Positions 35,885 to 44,024 of a stretch of 64,000 bases of DNA are shown here, in pieces. A model generated the notes under the pieces. It was given only the letters and a program-made list of their open reading frames with translations, was not told the origin of the DNA and searched no databases. Where the stretch lies: NCBI RefSeq assembly GCF_013113835.1, contig NZ_VTYQ01000005.1, positions 310,001 to 374,000 of the forward strand, given 5' to 3'. The DNA comes from Vibrio sp. RE88 (GTDB lineage: Bacteria; Pseudomonadota; Gammaproteobacteria; Enterobacterales; Vibrionaceae). The stretch's first letter is position 1, and each line of letters opens with the position of its first letter. Both the position numbers and the translations under genes were made by a program.

Positions 35885-38389
35885 CTAATGGGCATTCATA
35901 GGCAGAGCTGATGTTAATATTTGATCAAGTGCTTGTTTGGACGTAGGTTTTGAAAGCCGTCCATCCATTAGCTCACTGATCATACTTAGTTCTCTTTCTC
36001 CAGACTCTCCAGATAAGGCAATAATAGGTATTGTTGGATTAGATAGTTTTATGATGCTCGCTGCTTCAAAGCCATTCATTATTGGCATTTGTATATCCAT
36101 GAAAACCAGATCAACCGGGTTGTTACGAATGATCTCAACGGCGACTTTACCATTGTTGGCCAGAACGACATCGTAACCTAATTGAGCAAGGTACAATTTG
36201 ACGAGAGAGCGTTGAACCTCTTTGTCATCGACAACCAAAATTAGGTGTTTATTAGATCTTTCAATCGATTGCGTCAAATTAGCAATTAAATCGGTTGTTT
36301 GCTTTTGTATAGTCGTGGAGGGAGCAATGTCTACCTCGATCTGTGATGCACCTGTGACAGTTGGGAATGATAGATTAAACTCTGTATATTCGCCTACCTG
36401 AGATTTACAGCGAATTGATCCTCCAAATGCTTTCATCACTCGTTGACAGTAACCTAGTCCCAAACCACTTCCGCCACTCTTATTATGACTAAAAAAGTCG
36501 TCGAAGATTCTGGCGAGATAGTCTTGAGGGATACCTGGGCCTGTATCTGAAAAAATCACTCGATTCTCATATTCCCCTTGCTTTGTTCGAATGCAAATGG
36601 TGCTGTTAGGGTAAGAATCGAAGTAATACATTGCATTCCGAAGTAGATTGAACAAGACAAAATTGAAAAGAGTTTCGTTGAGATTAACGACAAAGTCCTG
36701 GCTGATATCCAGATGAACTCTTTGACGCATCAAATCATCGTCAAAACCATATTGATTCACCGCTTTTTGAATTGCTAAAGACATAGATGTTGGTGTCGCA
36801 GGTTCCTGATCAAGAGATGAGCTATTTACCTCTCGTAGGATAATATCAATGAGCTGACTACCGCGATTAATTGCCTGCTTGCCTTTATCTACGTGTATGG
36901 TGAGATTATTATACGGCTGCTGGCTTTCAATTTTCTGTCCTAAGTTTTCAAACTCAAACTGCACTTGGGCGAGAGGATTACGCATTTCATGAGCGATAGA
37001 ATTTGCTAATGCTTGTGATTGACGTACTTTTTGTTCATAAGTGATATGAAGTTGAACCTTCTGAAGTACACGTTCTAACGCAGCTAATTCTTCATAGGAA
37101 AAATAGACGCCTTCTGGTTTTGAGCTTGAAACCAAAACATGGGAAAGCTGTTTGGTACTATCGTAGATGGGTAAAACGAGAGAGGATTGAGTTTCCTTCA
37201 TATTACGGTGTATGATATTGAGTACTGTATCTTCGGTTTGTGACAGTTTTTCTTCAACTTCATCAATCACCAATGGAGTATTCTGCTCCTCAAAATAGCG
37301 CTGATAGACGTTCGCCCCTTGATAGTTGTCTAATAAGCGAAGTTTTCCTTTGGGTACTCCAAGGTACTCAGCGAGCTTTTTCATTGCTTGGGTTGGCGAT
37401 TGATGAAAATCGTCTTCCAAAAGAGCTATTTTTTCGACAGGAGATAGTGATTCGCCATAGAACAATCGACTGCTCATTCCCCTAACCATTTTATAGAGTC
37501 TTGGCCAAGATATCCCGATTATTAGAGCGATTATTGCGATCCCTGATACACTCGCACCCTCAAAAGAATAGAATGAGGAAATAAAGCCAGCATAAATAAA
37601 TGCAGTTATCGTCACACTGACTAAGACATAGCTAATATACCTTGGGCTGTAAAATCTAGAGGTTAATATGGCATACCCCATAAACAGAACTTCTCGGACA
37701 GATAATGCAGGAGGTAGCCAGGTTAATGAAAAGTCGTCAAAAAACAGCGTAAATCCCAGTTGTATTATCGCTGTTGAAAACATAAATATGGTCATTCCCA
37801 AAATCATGTAGTTGACGCGAGTTCTGCGAATTATATTTGGGTTGTTTTTTAGACATATTAGGTTAACTAGCGTGAGTACAACTAAAATAGCAAGTCCTAA
37901 AAAAAATGGCTTGGTATATGGTCCAAAATCTAGCTCAAAGTTGCTTGGGCCTACAATGCTTATCCCACGTACAGTTAAGCCGGGTATCAAGTTACAAGAA
38001 ATGGCGAATACAATTGTTATAACGACAATAGTGCTTTGCCAACGAGCAATAGACTGTTGAGCATAGAAACTATGCAGTTTGGCTGAAAATAAATACGCAG
38101 AAGCGAATGCAATGAGTGCAGACAAGTTTGCAATAATTGCCATGTTTACAGCAACGTGACTGCCAAACTCTTTGAGAAAGTCTGTATGAAAATAACTGTT
38201 GCTTAGAATCCAAACAAACAGCCCTGCCATGTAGGATAGGTAATAGGAATATAACCGTATGCTCGCTTTGCCGTAGCGCTTGATGAGCGCTGAACAGAAG
38301 TATACTGCCCATATCAACAAGGTCAGCGCTGCGATAATCAGGACTATAGCTTTAGGGTATAAAACCTGATCTAATAGATAAGTGAACAT
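35885..38389 (-). CDS. luxN: LuxN-family quorum-sensing hybrid sensor kinase (copy B)
   Basis: 834 residues with the same architecture as copy A: multi-helix sensor region, kinase with His467 (SIAHEMRNP) and a C-terminal receiver (FMDIQMPIMNGF). In the first 60 residues I count 37 identical to copy A (about 62%); the kinase core looks more similar. The ligand-region block reads FELDFGPYTKPFFLGL, with Pro in place of Tyr before the FF pair, and other substitutions cluster in the membrane domain. The gene looks more AT-rich than copy A. It should phosphorelay to a LuxU/LuxO-type pathway, inferred from LuxN; those genes are outside the window. Confidence 0.92.
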   Translation of the reverse strand: MFTYLLDQVLYPKAIVLIIAALTLLIWAVYFCSALIKRYGKASIRLYSYYLSYMAGLFVWILSNSYFHTDFLKEFGSHVAVNMAIIANLSALIAFASAYLFSAKLHSFYAQQSIARWQSTIVVITIVFAISCNLIPGLTVRGISIVGPSNFELDFGPYTKPFFLGLAILVVLTLVNLICLKNNPNIIRRTRVNYMILGMTIFMFSTAIIQLGFTLFFDDFSLTWLPPALSVREVLFMGYAILTSRFYSPRYISYVLVSVTITAFIYAGFISSFYSFEGASVSGIAIIALIIGISWPRLYKMVRGMSSRLFYGESLSPVEKIALLEDDFHQSPTQAMKKLAEYLGVPKGKLRLLDNYQGANVYQRYFEEQNTPLVIDEVEEKLSQTEDTVLNIIHRNMKETQSSLVLPIYDSTKQLSHVLVSSSKPEGVYFSYEELAALERVLQKVQLHITYEQKVRQSQALANSIAHEMRNPLAQVQFEFENLGQKIESQQPYNNLTIHVDKGKQAINRGSQLIDIILREVNSSSLDQEPATPTSMSLAIQKAVNQYGFDDDLMRQRVHLDISQDFVVNLNETLFNFVLFNLLRNAMYYFDSYPNSTICIRTKQGEYENRVIFSDTGPGIPQDYLARIFDDFFSHNKSGGSGLGLGYCQRVMKAFGGSIRCKSQVGEYTEFNLSFPTVTGASQIEVDIAPSTTIQKQTTDLIANLTQSIERSNKHLILVVDDKEVQRSLVKLYLAQLGYDVVLANNGKVAVEIIRNNPVDLVFMDIQMPIMNGFEAASIIKLSNPTIPIIALSGESGERELSMISELMDGRLSKPTSKQALDQILTSALPMNAH

Positions 38390-38754
38390 AATGTTCTAAT
38401 TTCACCAATTTCTAACGTCATTTTATTTAATTAAATCGAGTGATACATCATTACCCTAATTCTCGATATATCGTATCTCATTCAAACTTTTAATTTATTT
38501 AAGCCATATCTAGTTTGATTTATTATGTTTAGGTACGATATTTTTTGGTAATGTATGTTTATAAGTTATTATTTTTATGACTTCTAGCTATTATCAAACC
38601 TCAACATTATTGATGTATTTAACATTAGGATAGACTTGCTATTGTACCTTGTTCAAAGCAAGCTAGTCTTGTTATATAATAAAATTATTTATGCAACTAA
38701 ATTTTGTACCAGTCTTAGTCTCATCATTCAGCCGAAGCTCTAACGCTTTGCCGT
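38390..38754. other. AT-rich upstream region of luxN-like copy B
   Basis: Very AT-rich with no coding frame. The first 30 bp form the leader shared with copy A. An imperfect inverted repeat lies at about 38631-38669 (AGACTTGCT and AGCAAGCTAGTCT), followed by a TATAAT-like stretch. I could not assign the promoter of copy B with confidence. Confidence 0.5.
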
Positions 38755-39030
38755 CTAAGTTAAGCTCGATAAGTTACCACAACTTTGTGTTTTACCAATA
38801 AACTCTCTAAAATCATAGGCGGAAAAGCCTCTGATCTTCCTACTGTTCTTGTTCAGTTTATGAGTGGTGCACCTTTTACAGACATGCAAGCCAGCATCTG
38901 GATTAAAACTTGCTTGATGACGAGCATAGCGAAGAAAATGTGCTGCGGCTTCCTCTAAAGCTAACTGGCTTGAGTATATGGTTCTGCCATACTGTAAGTC
39001 GATATGTAGCTCTGAGCATTTTAACTTTAG
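38755..39030 (-). pseudogene. open frame of 91 codons lacking a start codon; probable gene remnant
   Basis: Between stops at 39031-39033 and 38755-38757 the minus strand is open and reads as normal protein (LALEEAAAHFLRYARHQASF, then NPDAGLHVCKRCTTHK). It has no ATG or GTG near its beginning and is flanked by much more AT-rich DNA. The CxxC could be half of a metal site. The frame looks like the C-terminal part of a lost gene. I do not recognise the family; it does not resemble any LuxM segment I can recall. Confidence 0.45.
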
Positions 39031-39235
39031 TTAACTGTTTGAATTGACTATCAAGTCAAACCAAAAATTTTTTTGCCAATTATTTCAGTCCCTAATACTG
39101 ATGAATTTAATTTTTATTAATTATTTCATATATAAAACAAAAGCTTAACAATGTTTGTGTGTTGCTTGAGACATTAGGGCAGTGTGCTTATCTGTTTGTT
39201 TTTTATGATTAAAGTGTGTTCAATTAATAAAAAAG

Positions 39236-39265
39236 TTGGCGAAAATCAGAAGGTTGGCATACACT
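39236..39265 (+). promoter_or_regulatory. candidate ihfA promoter
   Basis: TTGGCG at 39236 and TACACT at 39260 are separated by 18 bp, about 100 bp before ihfA. This is a moderate match to the sigma-70 consensus. Confidence 0.35.
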
Positions 39266-39363
39266 TTCCCAAGTAAAGCCGATATGTTGTTGATTGGCTG
39301 GGCAAAATGCTTTGGCGCTGCCAATCCGGCAGCATTGTTTAACACAGCTTTGAGGAAAGTTTT

Positions 39364-39660
39364 ATGGCGCTCACAAAGGCCGATTTGGCTGAAAACCTGT
39401 TTGAGAAGCTTGGATACAGTAAACGGGATGCCAAGGAAACGGTTGAGGCGTTTTTCGAAGAAATTCGTAAGGCACTAGAGAGTGGCGAACAGGTAAAACT
39501 GTCTGGATTTGGTAACTTTGATCTTCGAGAAAAAAACGAACGTCCAGGTCGAAACCCAAAGACGGGTGAAGACATTCCAATCAGTGCTCGTCGCGTTGTC
39601 ACCTTCCGCCCGGGGCAAAAACTAAAAGCCCGTGTAGAAAATGCCAAGGTAGAAGACTAA
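39364..39660 (+). CDS. ihfA: integration host factor alpha subunit
   Basis: A 98-residue HU/IHF-family DNA-bending protein that pairs with Ihf[28 protein letters not shown] and the DNA-intercalating arm [20 protein letters not shown] are clearly IhfA, not HU or IhfB. GAGGAAA precedes the ATG. In related genomes ihfA follows pheT directly; here it stands alone between luxN-like DNA and yciU, while pheST are at the right edge. It is also relevant to sigma-54 promoters such as psp, where IHF bends the DNA. Confidence 0.96.
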   Translation: MALTKADLAENLFEKLGYSKRDAKETVEAFFEEIRKALESGEQVKLSGFGNFDLREKNERPGRNPKTGEDIPISARRVVTFRPGQKLKARVENAKVED

Positions 39661-39696
39661 CAGGCACTCTGCTTGTCAGTTGAAACCGCTAGAATT

Positions 39697-39735
39697 CTAG
39701 AAGACGAATTAGTCTGTAATTCGTCTTCTAGTTAT
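39697..39735 (+). terminator. rho-independent terminator of ihfA
   Basis: A 15-bp perfect stem, CTAGAAGACGAATTA with TAATTCGTCTTCTAG, loop GTCTG, followed by TTATTTC. Confidence 0.88.
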
Positions 39736-39742
39736 TTCTAAA

Positions 39743-39775
39743 AAATACCCAAGCTTTAAGCTTGGGTATTTTTTA
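39743..39775. terminator. bidirectional terminator, mainly for yciU
   Basis: AAATACCCAAGCTT and AAGCTTGGGTATTT form a perfect stem with T-runs on both sides. It lies 5 bp beyond the yciU stop on the minus strand. Confidence 0.88.
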
Positions 39776-39779
39776 ATGT

Positions 39780-40100
39780 TTAGTCTCGTTTCCACAGGAC
39801 ATGACAGAACTTATGTTCCGGGTCTCGGCTTACCAGTAAACGAGCAAACACTTCATCCAAGACATCATTCTCTTCGTTGACTAGACCAATGCGGACTTCC
39901 GCGTAGGTTTCTTTGTCAACTTCAAAACCCACATGACCTGCCCAATCATCGCCAGTTTCAACCAACTCAGCAGCACCACGATCGTCAAATTGAGCAGTGA
40001 ATATAATAACGTCTGCGGCTTCCAGATTATCTGGAGCCATCTCTAGAAAGATGTCATAGGCCGTTTCAATGGCGTCATCGTAGGAGATCAGTTCAGACAT
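39780..40100 (-). CDS. yciU: dsDNA-mimic protein, DUF440/HI1450 family
   Basis: A 106-residue, strongly acidic protein. AYDIFLEMAPDNLEAADVI, DDWAGHVGFEVD, EVRIGLVNEENDVLDEVFAR and the end KFCHVLWKRD match YciU/HI1450. The Haemophilus member mimics DNA and binds HU. Its ATG lies two bases after the efpL stop, so the two are translated together. Confidence 0.92.
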   Translation of the reverse strand: MSELISYDDAIETAYDIFLEMAPDNLEAADVIIFTAQFDDRGAAELVETGDDWAGHVGFEVDKETYAEVRIGLVNEENDVLDEVFARLLVSRDPEHKFCHVLWKRD

Positions 40101-40102
40101 AA

Positions 40103-40669
40103 TTACGCTCGGCTCATGTATTTACGTTCAGTGGTATTGATAACAATACGGTCACCTGTTGCAATGTATTCAGGGACTTGAACTGTCAGGCCTGTCGCGA
40201 AACGTGCTGGCTTTGTGCGCGCCGAAGCTGAAGCGCCTTTGATTGATGGGTCAGTTTCTTCGATCACAAGCTCAACAGAAGCTGGAAGCTCTAGCCCTAC
40301 TGCATTGCCATCCACGACAATCACGTGTAAGCCTTGAATTTCTTCAGTGACAAACTGCAGCTCATCTTCAATTTCTTCTTTCTTGAAGGTGTATTGAGTG
40401 TAATCTTCGTTATCCATGAAAATGTACTCGTCACCATCAACGTAAGAGAAAGCGACAGCACGCTTAAACATGTCTACCGTCTCAACTACGTCGTCTGATT
40501 TAAAGCGCTCATCGACACGTCCGCCTGTTGCAAGATCAGTACAGCGCAGTTTGTAGATTTTTGCGCCGCCGCGACCACCCGGAGTGGTGACTTCGATATC
40601 TTTAATCAGGAGTGTTTTGCCGCTCGATTCGATAGCAAAACCTTTTTTAAGCTCACTTGCCCTTGGCAT
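40103..40669 (-). CDS. efpL: elongation factor P-like protein EfpL (YeiP)
   Basis: 188 residues with three EF-P beta-barrel domains: KOW-like (1-65), OB (68-125), and C-terminal OB (130-188) ending NTTERKYMSRA. The loop tip reads GGRGGAK with Arg33 where classical EF-P carries the modifiable lysine, as expected for EfpL/YeiP. It binds ribosomes stalled at proline-containing motifs. AAGGAAA precedes the ATG. Confidence 0.95.
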   Translation of the reverse strand: MPRASELKKGFAIESSGKTLLIKDIEVTTPGGRGGAKIYKLRCTDLATGGRVDERFKSDDVVETVDMFKRAVAFSYVDGDEYIFMDNEDYTQYTFKKEEIEDELQFVTEEIQGLHVIVVDGNAVGLELPASVELVIEETDPSIKGASASARTKPARFATGLTVQVPEYIATGDRIVINTTERKYMSRA

Positions 40670-40805
40670 AAAAGTGTTTCCTTAGTGTGGAATGGAATCG
40701 TCGTATTATATACATAGTGTTTAAGGGAAGGAATATCTTGATTCGTGCCTGCGTGTGGGCGAACATTAAAGAATCGAAAGCCTAAAAATTATTGTTATCA
40801 ACTAA

Positions 40806-41573
40806 ATGCATCTTTCTGTTATTGACCCTAAGCAACCTTTTCAAGAAAGGTATCAACCTGCCATTAACGATCTTATCGCTTTTCTAAAGGGAGGGTTGGG
40901 CGACAACCTGCACAGTGTCTATCTTTACGGTAGTGTTGCTCGTAAGAGGGCAAAGCCTAATCGTTCTAACTTAGATGTGTTGGTCGTTACGCATGACAGC
41001 TTTAGTGATGTCAGAACTACCTTGTTTAACTCTATTAAATGGCGTTTTCAGAAGTCTTACCCATTCCTAACAGATGTGTCGTTAAAAAATACGCTTGCGA
41101 AAGAAGTGGCGAGCTTAGATAGCATTTTTTCTTGGGGATTTCAGCTTCGTCATTGCTCGGTGTGTATTTACGGTGAGGACCTTTCTGAGTGTTTTGGTGA
41201 TTATGAGCCAAGCTGGGAAATCGCTAAGCATTGGAATATGGATGTTGAAGATTGGGTCGCAGTGTACCGTAATCGTATTGCACGTTCTGCAACGCCAGAG
41301 GAGCAGTCAAAAGCACAGATAATTATTGCCAAGAAACTGTTGCGTGCGAGTTATTCCTTGGTGATGTACAAAGATAAAAATTGGTTTGATGATCCTATTG
41401 AATGCGGGCAGAACTTTCTTCGCTACTATCCTGATAAACAGGTCGAAATTGAGCGATTAGGGATTTTGCTCACGGGACGCGTGATCGCAAAACGCTCTGT
41501 CGTTGGCATTCTTGATGGTTTCGGTGAGTGGCTAGCTAAACAGTACAAGAAAACCGAATTTAAGATAGGTTAA
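40806..41573 (+). CDS. nucleotidyltransferase-fold protein with altered catalytic motif
   Basis: 255 residues. The N-terminal third has the Pol-beta nucleotidyltransferase signature YLYGSVARKRAKPNRSNLDVLV (about residues 38-59). The usual GS...DxD is here GS...NxD, so the first metal-binding Asp is Asn. The C-terminal part is helical, like the DUF4111/aminoglycoside-adenylyltransferase type. No clear ribosome site precedes the ATG. It may be catalytically impaired or use another acid; substrate unknown. Confidence 0.7.
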   Translation: MHLSVIDPKQPFQERYQPAINDLIAFLKGGLGDNLHSVYLYGSVARKRAKPNRSNLDVLVVTHDSFSDVRTTLFNSIKWRFQKSYPFLTDVSLKNTLAKEVASLDSIFSWGFQLRHCSVCIYGEDLSECFGDYEPSWEIAKHWNMDVEDWVAVYRNRIARSATPEEQSKAQIIIAKKLLRASYSLVMYKDKNWFDDPIECGQNFLRYYPDKQVEIERLGILLTGRVIAKRSVVGILDGFGEWLAKQYKKTEFKIG

Positions 41574-41586
41574 GAGCTTGGCTCGT

Positions 41587-43950
41587 TCAGAACAAACCGA
41601 GCTGAGGCTCACTGAGCGTTGAAAAGTCGATACCAATGAAAGGCAAGATAGCTTCTGCAACAGGCTGAAGCTGTTTATCAATGTAGTGCTGATAATCAAT
41701 GTTGCTCTTAAGGTATTCTTTGGGCTCAGGGCCAGAAATCGTAATCAGATATTCAATTCGTCCTTTGTTTTGGTATTGCAAAGGGCGGCCTAACTGGGCA
41801 TTGATTTCATCTGCTAACCGAGCTGCACGCACTTGTGGTGGTACGTTTTTCTGATACTCGTGTAGCTTCCGGCGTAGCCTTTTTTGGTAAACCAGCTCAT
41901 CATCAAATTCGCCCGCCATGGTTCTTTCGACAAAATCCCGAACGTAGTCAGAGGGATCTTTACCATGGAAAACCAGTGAATACAGATCTTGCTGAAAGCG
42001 CTGAGCGAGCGGAGTCCAGTCGGTGCGAGCACTTTCCAATCCCTTAAAGACAATTTTTTCCCTGTCGCCTTCGCCAATCAAGCCTGCGTAACGCTTTTTG
42101 GATCCTGTTTCTTGACCACGGATAGTTGGCATCAGAAACTTCTTATAGTGGGTTTCATACTCCAGTTCGAGGATTGAGGTAAGGCCGTACTCTTGTTTGA
42201 GATGGGTCGTCCACCACGAATTGATATGCTCGACAAGCTGGTGGCCAATCTCATCTGCTTGCTTTTGAGAAAATTGCCCGTTCAAAGAAACAAACGTCGA
42301 ATCTGTATCCCCATAAATCACTTGATAGCCTTGCTCTTCGATGAGTACTTTCGTCTGCTTCATGATTTCGTGACCACGCATAGTGATACTTGATGCTAAG
42401 CGAGTATCAAAGAAGCGACAGCCAGAAGAGCCCAGTACGCCGTAGAAGGAGTTCATAATGATTTTGATCGCCTGTGAGAATGCCTTTTCGTTGTTTTTCT
42501 TGGCGATATCGCGCGCCGCCCACAAGTTTTCGATCATCTCGGGCAAAAAGTGTTTGCTACGATGAAATTGACCGCCGCGAAATCCTTCAACAGCCTGGTT
42601 CTCTTGTTTACCCACGTCCAATCTCAATCCTTCGATCAAACCCATTGGGTCAATTAGGAATGAACGGATAATGGAAGGGTACAGGCTCTTAAAATCCAGA
42701 ACTAACACCGAATCATACAGGTTTGGGATGGAGTCCATTACATAGCCCCCTGGGCTAGCCAACCAGTTTTCAGAATGTAGGTTAGGGGCAATGTACCCAG
42801 CACGATGGATTTGTGGCAGGTAAAGATTGGTAAATGCCGCGACCGAGCCGCCGACACGGTCCAGTTCAACGCCAGTCAATTTAGAGCGTTCGATGGCGAA
42901 CTCAAGCAAGTGGGTGTGGGCAAAAATCTTGTTGACCAGAACACAATCTTGCAGGTTGTACTTTGCAAGTGAGGGTTTGTCCTTTTTGAACATGTAATTG
43001 ATTTCGTCCATTCGATCATGAACGTTGTGGATTTGTTTACCCTCTCCGAGTAACTCCTGAGACACTGATTCTAGCGACCAGCTTCGAAAGTGATAAGTGG
43101 CGGTTTTTAGCGTATCGATACCATCTAAAACCACGCGACCTGGGATTGATATGAATGCTTGTTGAGTGTTACTTGAGGTGCGGAAAAAACTCGCCTGATT
43201 CGCACGCCCAATTGCTAATCTGACTTTATTCCACTCGGCACGTTTATGTAGCAGCCTAAAGTCAAAGTCAATGACGTTCCAACCTACGATGACATCGGGG
43301 TCAAATTGTTGAAACCACGTGATCAGTGAGAGCAATAAGTGTTTCTCGTCTTGGACCCACTCAACAGCGGTTTCAGCAGCTTGCGGTTCTCCAATCATAA
43401 TGACGCGGCTGTCCATAGGACTATCGAGTCCTATAGAGTAAAGAACGCCTTTCTCTGAACATTCAATATCGAGCGAGACAACCTTTAATTGAGGAGTATA
43501 GTGACCCTGACGGCATTTGACGTTTGAAAAGCGAGTGTAGTCTTTCCTGCGTTGAGGGTGACCGGTAAATTCGACACTGCCTTGAACAAAGCGCTCCATT
43601 AAATATCGATCAGCAAGGCGTATATCGTCTTCGAGTACAAGAATTTCATGATGTTTGAATTTCTGACTTAGCCGTTGTCCGTCTTTAACGGTTAAGCAGT
43701 AACAAGCCGCAAGTTTTACATCATCAAAGCTATGCAGCGCCAAAGGTTTTATCTCAGCCTGAATGGATAACTCGTTAACCAAAGCTTGGCATTGTTCGAT
43801 ATCGTCTTGAGGAATAAAGAAGACGGGTTTTTCTCCCGGTACAACAAGCTGTACAGGCCCATTATCAGTAGATAACCATAAATCGATCTGAGTTTGACCA
43901 GAAACATCTCTGGCGTGGCGGGTAAGTAGGAAACCTTGTTGGACGGACAT
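41587..43950 (-). CDS. polB: DNA polymerase II
   Basis: A 787-residue family B polymerase used in replication restart and translesion synthesis. Exonuclease motif SLDIECSEKG and VGWNVIDFDF are present. Polymerase motif A is LDFKSLYPSII, motif B IKIIMNSFYGVLGS, and motif C YGDTDSTF. The length matches E. coli PolB. I did not find a LexA-box-like CTGT-N8-ACAG in the short gap upstream, so SOS control is not visible here. Confidence 0.97.
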   Translation of the reverse strand: MSVQQGFLLTRHARDVSGQTQIDLWLSTDNGPVQLVVPGEKPVFFIPQDDIEQCQALVNELSIQAEIKPLALHSFDDVKLAACYCLTVKDGQRLSQKFKHHEILVLEDDIRLADRYLMERFVQGSVEFTGHPQRRKDYTRFSNVKCRQGHYTPQLKVVSLDIECSEKGVLYSIGLDSPMDSRVIMIGEPQAAETAVEWVQDEKHLLLSLITWFQQFDPDVIVGWNVIDFDFRLLHKRAEWNKVRLAIGRANQASFFRTSSNTQQAFISIPGRVVLDGIDTLKTATYHFRSWSLESVSQELLGEGKQIHNVHDRMDEINYMFKKDKPSLAKYNLQDCVLVNKIFAHTHLLEFAIERSKLTGVELDRVGGSVAAFTNLYLPQIHRAGYIAPNLHSENWLASPGGYVMDSIPNLYDSVLVLDFKSLYPSIIRSFLIDPMGLIEGLRLDVGKQENQAVEGFRGGQFHRSKHFLPEMIENLWAARDIAKKNNEKAFSQAIKIIMNSFYGVLGSSGCRFFDTRLASSITMRGHEIMKQTKVLIEEQGYQVIYGDTDSTFVSLNGQFSQKQADEIGHQLVEHINSWWTTHLKQEYGLTSILELEYETHYKKFLMPTIRGQETGSKKRYAGLIGEGDREKIVFKGLESARTDWTPLAQRFQQDLYSLVFHGKDPSDYVRDFVERTMAGEFDDELVYQKRLRRKLHEYQKNVPPQVRAARLADEINAQLGRPLQYQNKGRIEYLITISGPEPKEYLKSNIDYQHYIDKQLQPVAEAILPFIGIDFSTLSEPQLGLF

Positions 43951-43968
43951 TTGTACTGCTCTAAATGA

Positions 43969-43996
43969 AAACCAAGCAACGGATGAAGCTTGGTTT
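43969..43996 (-). terminator. terminator of the DUF4105 gene
   Basis: AAACCAAGC and GCTTGGTTT form a 9-bp stem; on the minus strand TTCATTT follows. It sits between the DUF4105 stop and the polB start. Confidence 0.75.
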
Positions 43997-44024
43997 CACT
44001 AGCTTAGCATAAGCAGGCGTTCTC

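Noticed and set aside
38755..39030. Idea that the remnant frame is a decayed luxM
   Set aside because: The translated sequence does not resemble LuxM/AinS as far as I can recall, so I left it as unidentified.
39236..39478. 80-codon rightward frame overlapping the start of ihfA
   Set aside because: It covers the ihfA leader and then reads ihfA in another frame; no ribosome site or similarity.
43951..44024. LexA box expected upstream of polB
   Set aside because: No CTGT-N8-ACAG-like sequence is present in the short upstream gap.
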